Positions 24,501 through 33,178 of a DNA stretch of 64,000 nt are shown piece after piece (position 1 is the stretch's first letter; each line of letters begins with the position of its first letter). The stretch lies in the NCBI GenBank assembly GCA_958450365.1, contig CAUEEP010000914.1, positions 1,343,118 to 1,407,117 of the forward strand. Direction: 5' to 3'. The stretch comes from Mesorhabditis belari. Its lineage: Eukaryota > Nematoda > Chromadorea > Rhabditida > Rhabditidae. A model generated the notes under the pieces. The model had not been told where the DNA came from and made no database searches. It was given only the letters and a program-made list of their open reading frames with translations. Both the position numbers and the translations under genes were made by a program.

Positions 24501-27500
24501 AAAGAGGTAACTTTTAAAAACTCATCCATATAAGAAAGCTACCTTTTCAGCTTGTTTCCGAATCTTCGTGCGCATCTTGTCCTTGATTTCTGCCGAGGAG
24601 ACAGTTCGACGAGAGGATTGCGATGGAGTGGGACTGAAAAAGAGCTAGTTTCTTTTTGATACTCAGGTACTTCCATGTCTTCCCCGACTTTTTAGAGTAT
24701 TGAGTATTCATTCAAAGCTTCCTTAAGCACTACAGATCAATAGATCATACCTGAGAACCCGTTGATCACCGACCAACGAATCAGCACCGATTGGCTCGGA
24801 TTGCGGTGAGAGGGGACTCTGAAATCAAGCTTGTCAAACGCTTTCCAACTTTAAATAGCTAAAGCATTAGGTTACTGTAATATCTAAGGGTTACTATAAT
24901 ATCTACGGGCTACGGTAGGCCGATTCATGCTTTAAAGCACCTACCCAAGTGCAAAACCTGTGCCGTAATTTTTACAGTAAACACTAATTCTGAGTAAACA
25001 CTTATCTATACCATTAATCCCTCAATTGACTGCGAGGTCGGCTCCTCGTCGATCCCGGGTTGTGCTGAAGTTGATGGCGGGGGTGAGGTCACCATCGGAG
25101 CTACCTAACAAGATATTAACAATATATTTCAATTAACTTTCAATTTACAATTAACTCAAAAATCTGATTCGGCAAATGTCATGTGCGTTCCAACTAAGAG
25201 AAAATTCCAGAAATCATCGAAATCCATCAAGCCGAAATCGAGTTCATGCGTCGAACATCGTCGTGAGTCCAGTCCGGAAAAATATCAAGACAAGATGCTA
25301 TTATTTCTGCAATTTTCCCTTAATTGGAACGCACACAAGCTTTCCTTAATCAAATTTTTGATCTGATACAAATTTTTATGTCAACAAGCTTGTCCCCACC
25401 GCAGAGTGATCACCGCTCTCGACAAAGCGATCATGTACCTCTTCGAGGACCTAGAATTTCGAATTCTTAATAAAATTAGCATAAAATCTATCTAATATCT
25501 AAGCTAGTGTAATGGAAATCGAAAAACACAGCACAATTTCTAATGAAAACAATGAAAATGAAAAATTTTGTTATCAAACCTTGCTCGACGATCGACGAAT
25601 TGTCTAAGAGATTTGCATATATAGTTTAAAATCTAATAGTTATCTGATTTATCGATTAATCTGATTTATCGATTAATAGGTCAGACCAGGGTTAGATCTA
25701 AACCAGGCCAGCATAGCCCAGGTCCAGCTAATTGGGCCTGACCAGCTAATTTATTCAATCTCTAATAATCTACAGACTTTTTCTGCTTTTTTGCTTGATT
25801 CTCTGTAGATGAACTTTGATCGATTCACGGCGATTCGTTCGGGGTTTCGGTTGTTGAATGTCCCTAGATTTTGATCAGTTTACAGAGTACAGCTTAGGTT
25901 TTACAGTAATTGATTGATAATTGTGCTTGTTTATCAATCGGTAGACCTAGACTTGCATAAAAGCTAGCCTCTCTATCACCCACTTGCTCTCCCCCACTCC
26001 CCTCTTGCAATGATCCTCTTCTCGATCTCTGCCCTCCTCCATCCTGTATTATTTCCTCTTCTTCGTCCATTGTCCCCATAGTATTTTCCCGTTCCAAGCG
26101 CTGTCTCTCGGCTCTTTTCTTTTCTTCCGCTTCGGCCACCTGAACGAGAAATTGTTACTTGTAAGTTATTGTTATTGTTATTGTTACCTGATCTAGCCTA
26201 CAGACCTAACCTAGCTTGATCTAGGCCCCTTGGCCCACATACTTTAAACTTACCAAGGAACCCTTTAAAGTGCTTTAAAGGCCTAGATTTCAAAGCAAAA
26301 GATAGCCCACAAAAGTACTTGTAACTAGAAACCGTTACAAGTATTCTTTATCGTATATATCGTAGAGTTTGAGTGATTGCTAGTGAAAGTAGAGATTTCA
26401 AGTCTCGTAGAGTGTTTCCCTTTCAAGTAATAGTGTAAAATAAGAAATAAAACTTGAATGAATCTTTTTAAAACAAAGTAATTCGTTCTTATCTTAATAT
26501 TCAGTCAATGTTGTTTTCTATTTTGCACTATTACTTGAAAGGAATACACTCTACGATACTTCATATCTATACACTCACTCTTACTCATTCAAACTCTACG
26601 ATATCTACGATAAAGGATACTTGTAACGGTCTCTAGTTACAAGTACTTTTGTGGGCTATCTTTTGCTTTGAAATCTAGGCCTTTAAAGCACTTTAAAGGG
26701 TTCCTTGGTAAGTTTAAAGTATGTGGGCCAATGGGCCTAGATCAAGCTAGGTTAGGCCTGTAGGCTAGATCAGGTCAGGCTAAACGATTTCTAAAGCTAC
26801 CATACTCTAGACGCTTTACTCTAGACGCTTTACTCTAGACGCTTTACTCTAGACGCTTTACTCTAGACGCTTTACTCTAGACGCTTTACTCTAGACGCTT
26901 TACTCTAGACGCTTTACTCTAGACGCTTTACTCTAGACGCTTTACTCTAGACGCTTTACTCTAGACGCTTTACTCTAGACGCTTTACTACCATACTCTAG
27001 ACGAATTAAGCCATCAGCTGAACAAGTACTGAACAAACCATTTTTATATCGGGATCCTCAGCCAGCCATTGACTCAAACGACGTCGAGGTGGGCGTGGCT
27101 CGGCGGAGTCACTAAAACAGTATTAGAGATTAGATTAGATTAACAGATCTACCGCGGTAGGCCTCTAATCTGTTTCCTGTCAAATTACCGCAAACTTGCC
27201 TCTATTTCTATCCAATCTATCCACTTTTTCTATTTTTTTATACCTTTTGTGAGCCTTTACAGAATCAGAAAAAAGGTTCTTTTCGCTCTAGATTTGGTTC
27301 CTTTTCGGTCTAGATTTGGTTCCTTTTCTCTCAAGATTTAGTTCGTTTTCGGTCTAGATAGAAACAAAGACAAGATGACGATAGTTTATCAAAAAGAGAC
27401 ACATTTTAGGAAACTGTTTAAACCCTACCCTGGCAACTCCCATATCGGTTTTTGTGTGGGTGATCGAATGGGCGGCGATGAAATGCTTAATCCATCCACC

Positions 27501-29135
27501 CAGCCACGACTCGAGCCGGGCTTCTCCGTTGGGGATTTCACCGATTCAAATGTTTCCTAAACAAGGATCAATGTGCTAGGAATCAATAAAACTCACCGCC
27601 GTCGATTCAATCTGAAAAGCGCTTTCGATATCAAGGGGTAGCGGTCCTTTCAAGCGAGCACTTTGCGATGCTTGATACGGTTGAATTGGAGTCGATTTTT
27701 CGGTTTCCTCACTTTTTGGCTCATCTATAATATGGAGAGGTAATAATGTCGTAGCTTTGCTATTTCCGATTTGCTATTTCAGTCGATTTGAAACTTTAAA
27801 TGCTGAAGACTCTAAAGGAGACTCTAAAGAAGGGAATTGTCATCAAGAATTGTCATTAAGCCTACAGAACGAGCGATGCCAAGTCGATCTCATTAATCTA
27901 CAATCTTTTCCTTGGTTTCTTATGGTATATTTGGTCTATTTCGTCGATCTCATTAATCAATTAACAAAGATTGTCATTCTAAGATCACCGAAATTCAAGA
28001 CTGCCAATTCAAGACTGCCTGAAATCCAAGACTGCCTGAAATCCAAGGCTGCCTGAAATCCAAGACCACCTTGGTAGACTCTAGCACTTTTTGTTGTGCT
28101 ACAGTTCGAACAACAAAACGCCGTGCTCTTTAGTCATGAGCTCAACGAAAAAGCAGCTGTAAAAAGTCGTCAAGTGGTAGATTTGATAATGAACATTCAT
28201 AAAAAAGATTTAACGAGACATTATGTGAAAAGCACTTCGAGAATATCACGGAATTTCGACATTTTTCTTTGTCCTTAGAAAGAAATGAAGCCGATCAAAA
28301 ATTAGCAAATCTGGACAATTAGCAAATTGGCTACGACATATAACTATATACAACCTTCATTTCTCTTTTCCTCATCCACATTTTGTGCAATTTGATCAGG
28401 TGCTCTCAAGCGTCGTCGGGGTATCGGTTGCGGGAGTTCATCGAGTACCGAAGTGTGGGTGTTTGAACTAAAGTTTCATTTCTTTTCAATTGAAACGGTA
28501 GATCCATATGCTTTACGTTTAGTTTGTTTTTCTAAAATGTGCACTGTTTATTTAAACCATCGTAATCAATTTTCTAAAAACGTTTTCGACAAACGCTCGT
28601 AATCTTTCCTCTTAACTTTTATCAAATCTATCTACTTTTTGTCTAATTCTGTGCGTATTCACAAAGGATTTCAAAATATAGAAAAAGTAGATACTGTAAA
28701 TACTGTAATAGTACCCCACCCCCCTCGTACAGCCGCGTAGTCGCAAGTATTTCATTATTTCATTTTTTTCAAAGCACCCGTACTTTCAAAAAATGAGTCT
28801 TTGGTATCAAAAAATAGCCCTAAATTTCAGCTATTTTTTGATACCTAAGCGAGCATTGTAGCATAAACCAGTGTCGAGAAAAACGCGTCTAATGCTAGAC
28901 TACGCAACGCTCCACACCGTCATTATGGGTGTAGGGTACTATTACAGTATTTACGGTAGGTTCAATGAAAACTAAAAGAGGCAAGATTACGATAGTTTGA
29001 GAAAAAAGGACACTCTTTAAAAAAACAATAGTATTATCTAAACTAAACAACGAACTCTTCTTCATTTTGTCGATTCACTGCTCGAATTGGCGCTAACGGG
29101 GCGAGACGCGGACGAATTGATGGAGTCGACCACAT
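10453..29135 (-). CDS. mks-6: CC2D2A / MKS-6 ciliary transition-zone C2 protein
   Basis: About 44 exons give roughly 1,480 residues. The C-terminal half is secure. Exon 12949-13102 encodes [14 protein letters not shown] and SDVWTTIDQ, and 12791-12902 [20 protein letters not shown]. Exon 12037-12164 gives [17 protein letters not shown], and the last exon 10453-10542 [20 protein letters not shown]; all follow the CC2D2A C-terminus in order. Further exons include 11364-11424, 11528-11635, 11739-11827, 14171-14286, 15750-15864, 16195-16277 and 17401-17480. The C2-like part lies at 19305-20094 ([22 protein letters not shown]). Upstream exons (21879 to 24633) are coiled-coil rich; those from 24751 to the proposed start ([16 protein letters not shown], 29052-29135) are less certain and could be another gene. 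In cilia, CC2D2A/MKS-6 works with other MKS proteins as the gate between basal body and axoneme. Introns are packed with repeats. Confidence 0.85.
10636..10688. repeat. 10-bp tandem array (AGCTAGATCA)
   Basis: Five copies in the last intron of the MKS-6 gene. Confidence 0.7.
11041..11175. repeat. 12-bp tandem array (AAACCGCTAGAC)
   Basis: About 11 copies with CGCTAAGC and CACTAGTC variants, in an MKS-6 intron. Confidence 0.85.
11440..11518. repeat. 18-bp array (TACTGTAGCTTGCTATAG)
   Basis: About four copies in an MKS-6 intron. It contains the TACTGTAG core shared by many arrays in this window. Confidence 0.75.
11868..12036. repeat. 13-bp tandem array (CTTGTACTGTAGC)
   Basis: About 13 copies in the intron next to exon 12037-12164 of MKS-6, also built on TACTGTAG. 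Confidence 0.85.
12180..12450. repeat. Scattered TACTGTAG-rich repeats
   Basis: Irregularly spaced TACTGTAG, CTGTAACTGTAG and TACGGTACTG motifs fill the MKS-6 intron between exons 12037-12164 and 12455-12520. Confidence 0.65.
12624..12757. repeat. 5-bp tandem array (TCTAG / CCTAG)
   Basis: About 26 pentamers in mixed order, in an MKS-6 intron. Confidence 0.85.
13125..13573. mobile_element. MITE with TACTGTAAATACTGTAATAG ends, copy 1
   Basis: The left end reads TACTGTAAATACTGTAATAG and the right end CTATTACAGTATTTACGGTA, i.e. inverted. The interior has a hairpin (GCTATTTTTTGATACCAAAG and its complement). This copy contains two tandem copies of that hairpin block (about 13230-13340 and 13395-13505); the copy at 28691-28958 has one. 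It lies 20 bp upstream of an MKS-6 exon acceptor. Confidence 0.8.
13757..14000. mobile_element. 244-bp MITE with about 80-bp inverted ends
   Basis: The left end TAGCTACACTACTGGACAAT and right end ATTGTCCATTAGTGTAGCTA are inverted copies. Similarity extends inward through CTTTCGCGCGTCTATAACTC. It has no coding capacity and sits in an MKS-6 intron. Confidence 0.8.
14373..14790. repeat. About 180-bp tandem duplication with partial inverted third copy
   Basis: The unit containing CTTTAACGGCTTAGATCTCG and TTTGGCTATAGAAAAGTAC occurs at about 14373-14540 and 14555-14712. A shorter inverted piece lies at about 14744-14788. The units carry splice-like sites on the minus strand but join no MKS-6 exon in frame, so I call them intronic. 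Confidence 0.6.
15045..15665. repeat. 15-bp tandem array (GTAGACGCTCTCGCC)
   Basis: Roughly 40 GC-rich copies in an MKS-6 intron, the largest array in the gene. The flanks are regular 15-mers, while the middle (about 15120-15470) has many units shortened by 1-5 bases. Confidence 0.9.
16015..16178. repeat. 19-bp array (GCTTACAGAGGCTACAGTA)
   Basis: About eight copies carrying CTACAGTA, the complement of TACTGTAG, in an MKS-6 intron. Confidence 0.8.
16770..17008. repeat. 12-bp tandem array (CAGCTTACTGTA)
   Basis: About 20 copies directly abutting the donor side of MKS-6 exon 17009-17078. The array gives open repetitive frames on both strands that are not genes. Confidence 0.85.
17715..17830. 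repeat. 10-bp tandem array (GGATTGTAGT / AATTGTAATG)
   Basis: About 11 copies in an MKS-6 intron. Confidence 0.8.
18000..18112. repeat. 17-bp tandem array (CCCTAGCCTTACTGTAG)
   Basis: Six to seven copies in an MKS-6 intron, ending at the donor of exon 18121-18252. Confidence 0.85.
18280..18452. repeat. 12-bp tandem array (CTACACTTTAGT)
   Basis: About 14 copies in an MKS-6 intron; the overlapping plus-strand frame with FSLHFSLHF repeats is an artefact. Confidence 0.85.
18995..19155. repeat. CTCAGG hexamer array with higher-order unit
   Basis: GGCTCAGGCTCAGG blocks alternate with CATGCATAAGGCTTAG in a longer repeated unit, in an MKS-6 intron. Confidence 0.8.
19170..19250 (-). pseudogene. tRNA-like relic
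   Basis: On the minus strand the A-box-like TAGCTCTTTGGTAGAG is followed about 20 nt later by the B-box-like GGGTTCGAATC, the spacing of a tRNA gene. By eye the acceptor and T stems pair badly, so this is at best a decayed tRNA. It lies in an MKS-6 intron. Confidence 0.3.
19885..19966. repeat. TCTAGAGTTC tandem array
   Basis: Eight or so 8-10-bp copies in an MKS-6 intron. Confidence 0.75.
20290..21135. mobile_element. Foldback element with inserted coding-like block
   Basis: The left arm (20290-20374, resuming at about 20649-20690) and right arm (about 21005-21135) are inverted copies. They share TTTTAGTGTGCATTCCAGAT, CAAAATATCTTTAAAATCA and, further in, TAGACTCTTGA. In the left arm the match is interrupted between GGAG (20374) and the TTAGACTCTTG segment by a block of about 275 bp (20375-20648). 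The element occupies an MKS-6 intron. Confidence 0.7.
21178..21522. repeat. 14-bp tandem array (CTTTCTACTTTGTG)
   Basis: About 24 copies of CTTTCTACTTTGTG/CTTTCTGCTTTGTA. All three plus frames stay open for over 100 codons of Leu/Phe/Cys repeats, but the array lies in an MKS-6 intron and has no start or splice context. Confidence 0.9.
21795..21856. repeat. 14-bp array (TTTACAAAGCTTCC)
   Basis: Four to five copies in the MKS-6 intron beside exon 21879-21978. Confidence 0.7.
22085..22218. repeat. 17-bp tandem array (ATAGTACTGTAGACAAT)
   Basis: About eight copies, containing TACTGTAG, in an MKS-6 intron. Confidence 0.85.
22485..22612. repeat. AATAGATTTGAC array
   Basis: Seven to eight diverged 12-14-bp copies in an MKS-6 intron. 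Confidence 0.7.
22815..22955. repeat. 9-bp tandem array (GACTCTAGG)
   Basis: About 15 copies in an MKS-6 intron. The minus-strand frame with LESLESLES repeats spanning it is an artefact joining two real exons (22692-22770 and 23008-23087). Confidence 0.85.
23820..24220. repeat. Duplicated intron segment, also seen at 25680-25735
   Basis: A segment running from GCCAGAATCAGATCTGAAAC through GGTCAGACCAGGGTTAGAT occurs at about 23920-23995 and 24100-24185. Its tail (CAGCATAGCCCAGGTCCAGC) recurs at about 24197 and 25709. All copies are in MKS-6 introns. Confidence 0.7.
26186..26775. mobile_element. 590-bp foldback element with about 270-bp inverted arms
   Basis: The outer ends ACCTGATCTAGCCTACAG and CTGTAGGCTAGATCAGGT are inverted. 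The arms stay similar inward through CCCACATACTTTAAACTTAC and TTTCAAGTAATAGTG, leaving a short AT-rich centre. No coding capacity. It lies in an MKS-6 intron. Confidence 0.85.
26808..26996. repeat. 14-bp tandem array (TTTACTCTAGACGC)
   Basis: Thirteen near-perfect copies directly beside the foldback element, in the same MKS-6 intron. Confidence 0.9.
28691..28958. mobile_element. MITE with TACTGTAAATACTGTAATAG ends, copy 2
   Basis: Same ends and interior as the element at 13125-13573 but with a single hairpin block. It lies between the first two proposed MKS-6 exons. Confidence 0.8.
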
Positions 29136-30057
29136 TGCTAAATAACTAAAGCATAAGAAAGCTGAATATCTATATAACCAGTTCGTTAGTCAATAGTCAA
29201 TAGTCAAATTCAACGATAAACGAAAAAATTGGTGCCAGCTGGGTGTTTTACCCCCCAACTACAGCACCAATAAAGCGACTCGTTGCCATGGTTTCCAAAA
29301 TTTTCGTTGCCATCTAAAAGAAAATATTTGGTGCTGGCTAGGGATAATTTTAACACCAATTCGGATATTTTTAAATCTAAAAACGAACCAGAATTTGATT
29401 TTTGAACCCTAAATGTTGCATTTTCTTTCAAACCAATAAAATTAAACCAATAATTTATTTAAAAAGAAAATACCCAAAAAATCACATTTTTGCTCGTCTC
29501 AATGCATTTGATATATAAAAATAACATGATATAGTAAAATAACCATTATCAACAGAAAAAGAAATACACTTTGGAAATAGGGTCGACTTTTCAAATGACA
29601 CAACACAAACGAACAAAAAAGTCCCCAAAAAATTGTAGGCACCAGAGAAATCTTAAAAGAAACACAAACAATTACAATCATGAGAAAACTATTAGATTAA
29701 GTTTTTAGAGGAAACGGGTATCTGGAAGATACGGTAACTTTCAAGTATAATATCTCATTACATCAATAAAAATTAAGCATTAAGACCGAATATCTTTAGC
29801 TTTAAATGAAAAATCTGAGGGATATTAGTCTGACTGAATATTTTTACTGTAATGAGACAAAATACTAGGACTTTATCGCATCCTTAATAAAATTCGGGCT
29901 GGGTTATTTATTTGGGTATTATCGTAGCTAATTTGTATTTAAAATCACTTGTCTTTCGATAAAAAGTTATTTGAAACTTTTTACAAAGTTTAGCTGATCA
30001 AAAACCCCAAAAACCTACCCCAATTTTATTATCCCAAAAAAAACATGTTGCCTAACT
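29136..30057. other. Intergenic region upstream of MKS-6
   Basis: AT-rich; no supported exon on either strand. It must contain the MKS-6 promoter and the SEC11 3' UTR if the gene ends are right. A weak inverted repeat around TTGGTGCCAGC and TTGGTGCTGGC lies at 29228-29340. Confidence 0.45.
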
Positions 30058-31053
30058 TTATTGTTCCCGATGAAGAATCACAAACAAAGCAAGCGCGCCA
30101 AGCACAGCGTATTTCAATTTCGGATAGTCGTTCATCAGGATGGTCACCATTCCGACATAAGGCACGATTCCTTTTGCTCGTCCCACCACATCCGTTCGAT
30201 TCAACCACAATTGACCAGCCGCGTAGAGACCACGATCGTCCACCTAAAAAGAAAATAAAATGCGACGAACAATTTATTGATAAAACTTGAATTTAAACTT
30301 TAAACATATCATTCTTAACGTTTTTTCTCCAATTGAACCAAATTTCAGCTAAACTTCCATAAAACTTGTGGCTCACCTGATTATTGTCACCCTTCGTCAA
30401 AAGCTTCGTATCGTGATTGGCCTTTTCGTGAACCTATAAAGAAATGAAATGCATATTCCTGGAAAAAAAATAACTACCTTGATGACACGATGAACAATCG
30501 GAATATCTCGACCATCAATTTTGAACACGGTGATATCACCAGCGCGCACGGGATCCGACTAAAATTTAAAAGCATAAACTTTTACTAAAAGAAACTTTAC
30601 CTGATCATTGGTTAGCATTAGAAGATCTCCTCGGTAAAAAGCTGGCTCCATTGAACCTAAATATTGATGTTATAAATAACACTTTAGGGTTTTGCACTGT
30701 TGAAATGAAGTAACGTTCACGAAACTAGGTGATCTTGTACCTGAAAGAACGACAACGATGGGCGATTCGCTTCCGGTGAAAAACATGAGTCCTTTCCAAA
30801 TCATCAGAGCTGATGAGACAACCATTGCAAAATTGAGACACTAAAATGTAAAAATTTAATGGGAATATTAGTGAATGACCTACTAACAGCGTTGTAAAAG
30901 TGTGATTTTTTTTGCAGAACTTTAGGTAAAAATGCCGCTTTAGCTTAGACTTCCTAACAATAAGTTTAAAGTTAAAAAACACACCTGATACGTGATTTGT
31001 CTCAAATTCATACGACGAATCTCGTCAAAAATCGCCCAATCGGAAATAGCCAT
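30058..31053 (-). CDS. sec-11: Signal peptidase complex catalytic subunit SEC11
   Basis: Six exons give a complete protein of about 180 residues, the usual SEC11 length. It starts [20 protein letters not shown], followed by one membrane segment ([20 protein letters not shown]). The catalytic serine is in SGSMEP, after which come FYRGDLLML and the conserved IPIVHRVIK, whose His is the other catalytic residue. [20 protein letters not shown] and a C-terminal hydrophobic tail ([16 protein letters not shown]) complete the family pattern. The enzyme cleaves signal peptides in the ER membrane. A CTTTAG acceptor lies 5 nt before the ATG, consistent with trans-splicing. RPB7 ends 312 bp upstream on the same strand, so the two may be one operon. 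Confidence 0.95.
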
Positions 31054-31365
31054 GATTCCTAAAGGTTGACAATGCAACTGGAGAATTAGTTACAAAAATT
31101 ATATAAAATCAGAGAAGATATGATTAGCCTGAATTTAGAAAAGATTTAAGGGTCACGCCCTTGAAATTCACATATTATTTGAAAAAAAAACTAGCTCAGA
31201 ACTTTATCGTAACTCTGTAAAACACAGCAAAATGAGATCAAGTGAACGAATATCGAAAAAAAACAGCAAGAAACCGAATAAAGATCACCACTTCGCACAA
31301 AAAGACAACAACGTTCGAAGATGATTAGCGAAATATAAAAATAATAACGTCAAAACGCGCCCAAT

Positions 31366-32614
31366 TTATGTTAAGTATTCATCCATCAACGTGCCGATGA
31401 CGAAGATTTCTTTGGCGTCCACGCGAGTGCCAATGAGTTTGAGCTAAAGCAAAATATACTTTAATTTATGAAGTTACCGTAAAAATTCTAATAGAACGGC
31501 CGGCCGTTGCAATCAAACGTTAGAAATTTAAAGGATTCTAGTAATGAAGCTTAAAATTGGGTCTTCTTACCGTTAACCACAAATTAAAAAGGAGAGAAAA
31601 CTTACTCGAATTTCGTTGTCCGGCTTGATAACAATTGACTCACTAAAAGATTCGCATTAGCATTCAAAACAACAAAGTTAGCAACTTTTTAATCCGTAAT
31701 ATCACAAAACAAAACTTACTCAGTCGATTTGTAGCACGGTGGATTCGAATTTGGCTCAAATTCCATATCAGGCGGGATACAATGACGGGAGATGAAACAT
31801 TGAAGCGGACCGATGTCGCAGAAGATACCCAGCTTGTTCACCTAAACTAATGTATTAGAAAAAGCCTTGCTGTTTTTAAATGTTCAGCAATGTTTAGCTG
31901 TTCAGCTTTGCCCTGCCTAATAAAACTTTGTAAAGACAAGCCTGATTGACAACAGCATCCATGACTTGGCCTTTGAACGGGCGAAAGACGATCGCCTTGT
32001 ACTTGACTGGGTAGATAACACATCCTCTCCCTAAAAAAAGTTGCAATTAAAAGAATTATTAAGTCAATAATCCGCACCTGGCTGTATAATTCCATGACCA
32101 ATCGTGTCGATGGTTGTCACCGCGATCACAAAGCCGTATTTTCCCGTACATGTACCCTCTACCTGTAAAAAAAACATTAAAACATTTCAAAAACGAGATT
32201 TTTACCCAAAAAGCTATAATGTTATAATTTTTTTGCGTTTGATCATGGGTAATTGCTGAAAACGTAAAAAAAATGCTGTAGATATGTTGAACTTTCAGGA
32301 TTTAGGGTTAAACAAAAGCTTTAAAACAACAGATAGTCCTTGTTTACTTGTTCTAAGAGTTTTAAAAACAATTCTGTGTTTTAAATTTAAAAATGGCAAG
32401 TCTGTGTTCCTTTTAAGCTTTAAAGCTTAAAGTGAAAGCTTTTAAGCTTTCACAGCGCTTGTTTACTGTCTAGATTTTAAAATTTAGCTTATAACAATAA
32501 AAAAATATACCACACCTCACTGAATAACTTATTCTTGATGGTGTCGTGTAGTTGCGGACCGAAATATTTTGGATGCAGCGACACCTCATGATCCAACGCC
32601 AAATGGTAGAACAT
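31366..32614 (-). CDS. rpb-7: RNA polymerase II subunit RPB7
   Basis: The protein of about 170 residues begins [20 protein letters not shown]. It contains [18 protein letters not shown], the tip-domain-to-OB junction [20 protein letters not shown] and [20 protein letters not shown], and ends GTLMDEYLT. This follows eukaryotic RPB7 from end to end, so I regard it as intact. RPB7 pairs with RPB4 as the stalk of Pol II. The ATG directly follows an ATTTTAG acceptor, again suggesting trans-splicing. The intron after MDAVVNQ has a GC donor (CAG|GCTTGT) rather than GT. ARFRP1 diverges from it across 564 bp. Confidence 0.95.
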
Positions 32615-33178
32615 CTAAAATTTCATTCATTACATCAAAACAATGAAAAAACAATGAAAAAACAAGAAAAAAAGCGATGAATTGTATAGGCTACGTAGCG
32701 TTTTTTGAAAGTAGAAATAATGAACGCGTGTGGTCTGTGTACGAAAATTGAGAGAAATGGGGCAAAGAGGAGCAGATCGGTGAGGGGAAGACAACTATCA
32801 GGGTTAGGTCGGTTGGCAATAACATTTGCAATGAAAAGTGAAGGTTTAGACGTTGAACTTTGTGTAGAAGTGAACTTTTTTGAGCTTAAGTGTTGGACTT
32901 GATCCAAATAAAATAATTTTTAAATAACTTTTCAAAAATCAAGGTTTTTAGTTTATTGATTGAATATCTTAAATTGTGAATAATTTCCTATTTTTATAAA
33001 AGCAAAAATCCTGTCGCAATTCATTTTTTATATTGTTTCCTCTTCTTATTAAACTTCTTATTAAACTCTCTTTCTTATTAAACTGTTCAATTTCTTGTAT
33101 TTCCAGGCCCAATCGTCTCTTCTTTGTCTACGTTCAACAGAAAGACGGCCCATTCTTCGATTAGCGCTTCAATTGTCG
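32615..33178. promoter_or_regulatory. Shared intergenic region of RPB7 and ARFRP1
   Basis: The two genes are transcribed divergently from this 564-bp AT-rich gap, so it should hold both promoters. Open frames here lack protein character. A TTTCCAG acceptor at about 33100-33106 may be the ARFRP1 trans-splice site. No specific factor site was recognised. Confidence 0.5.

Noticed and set aside
6000..27000. CRISPR array
   Set aside because: The many short repeats are direct tandem arrays without unique spacers, in a eukaryotic genome.
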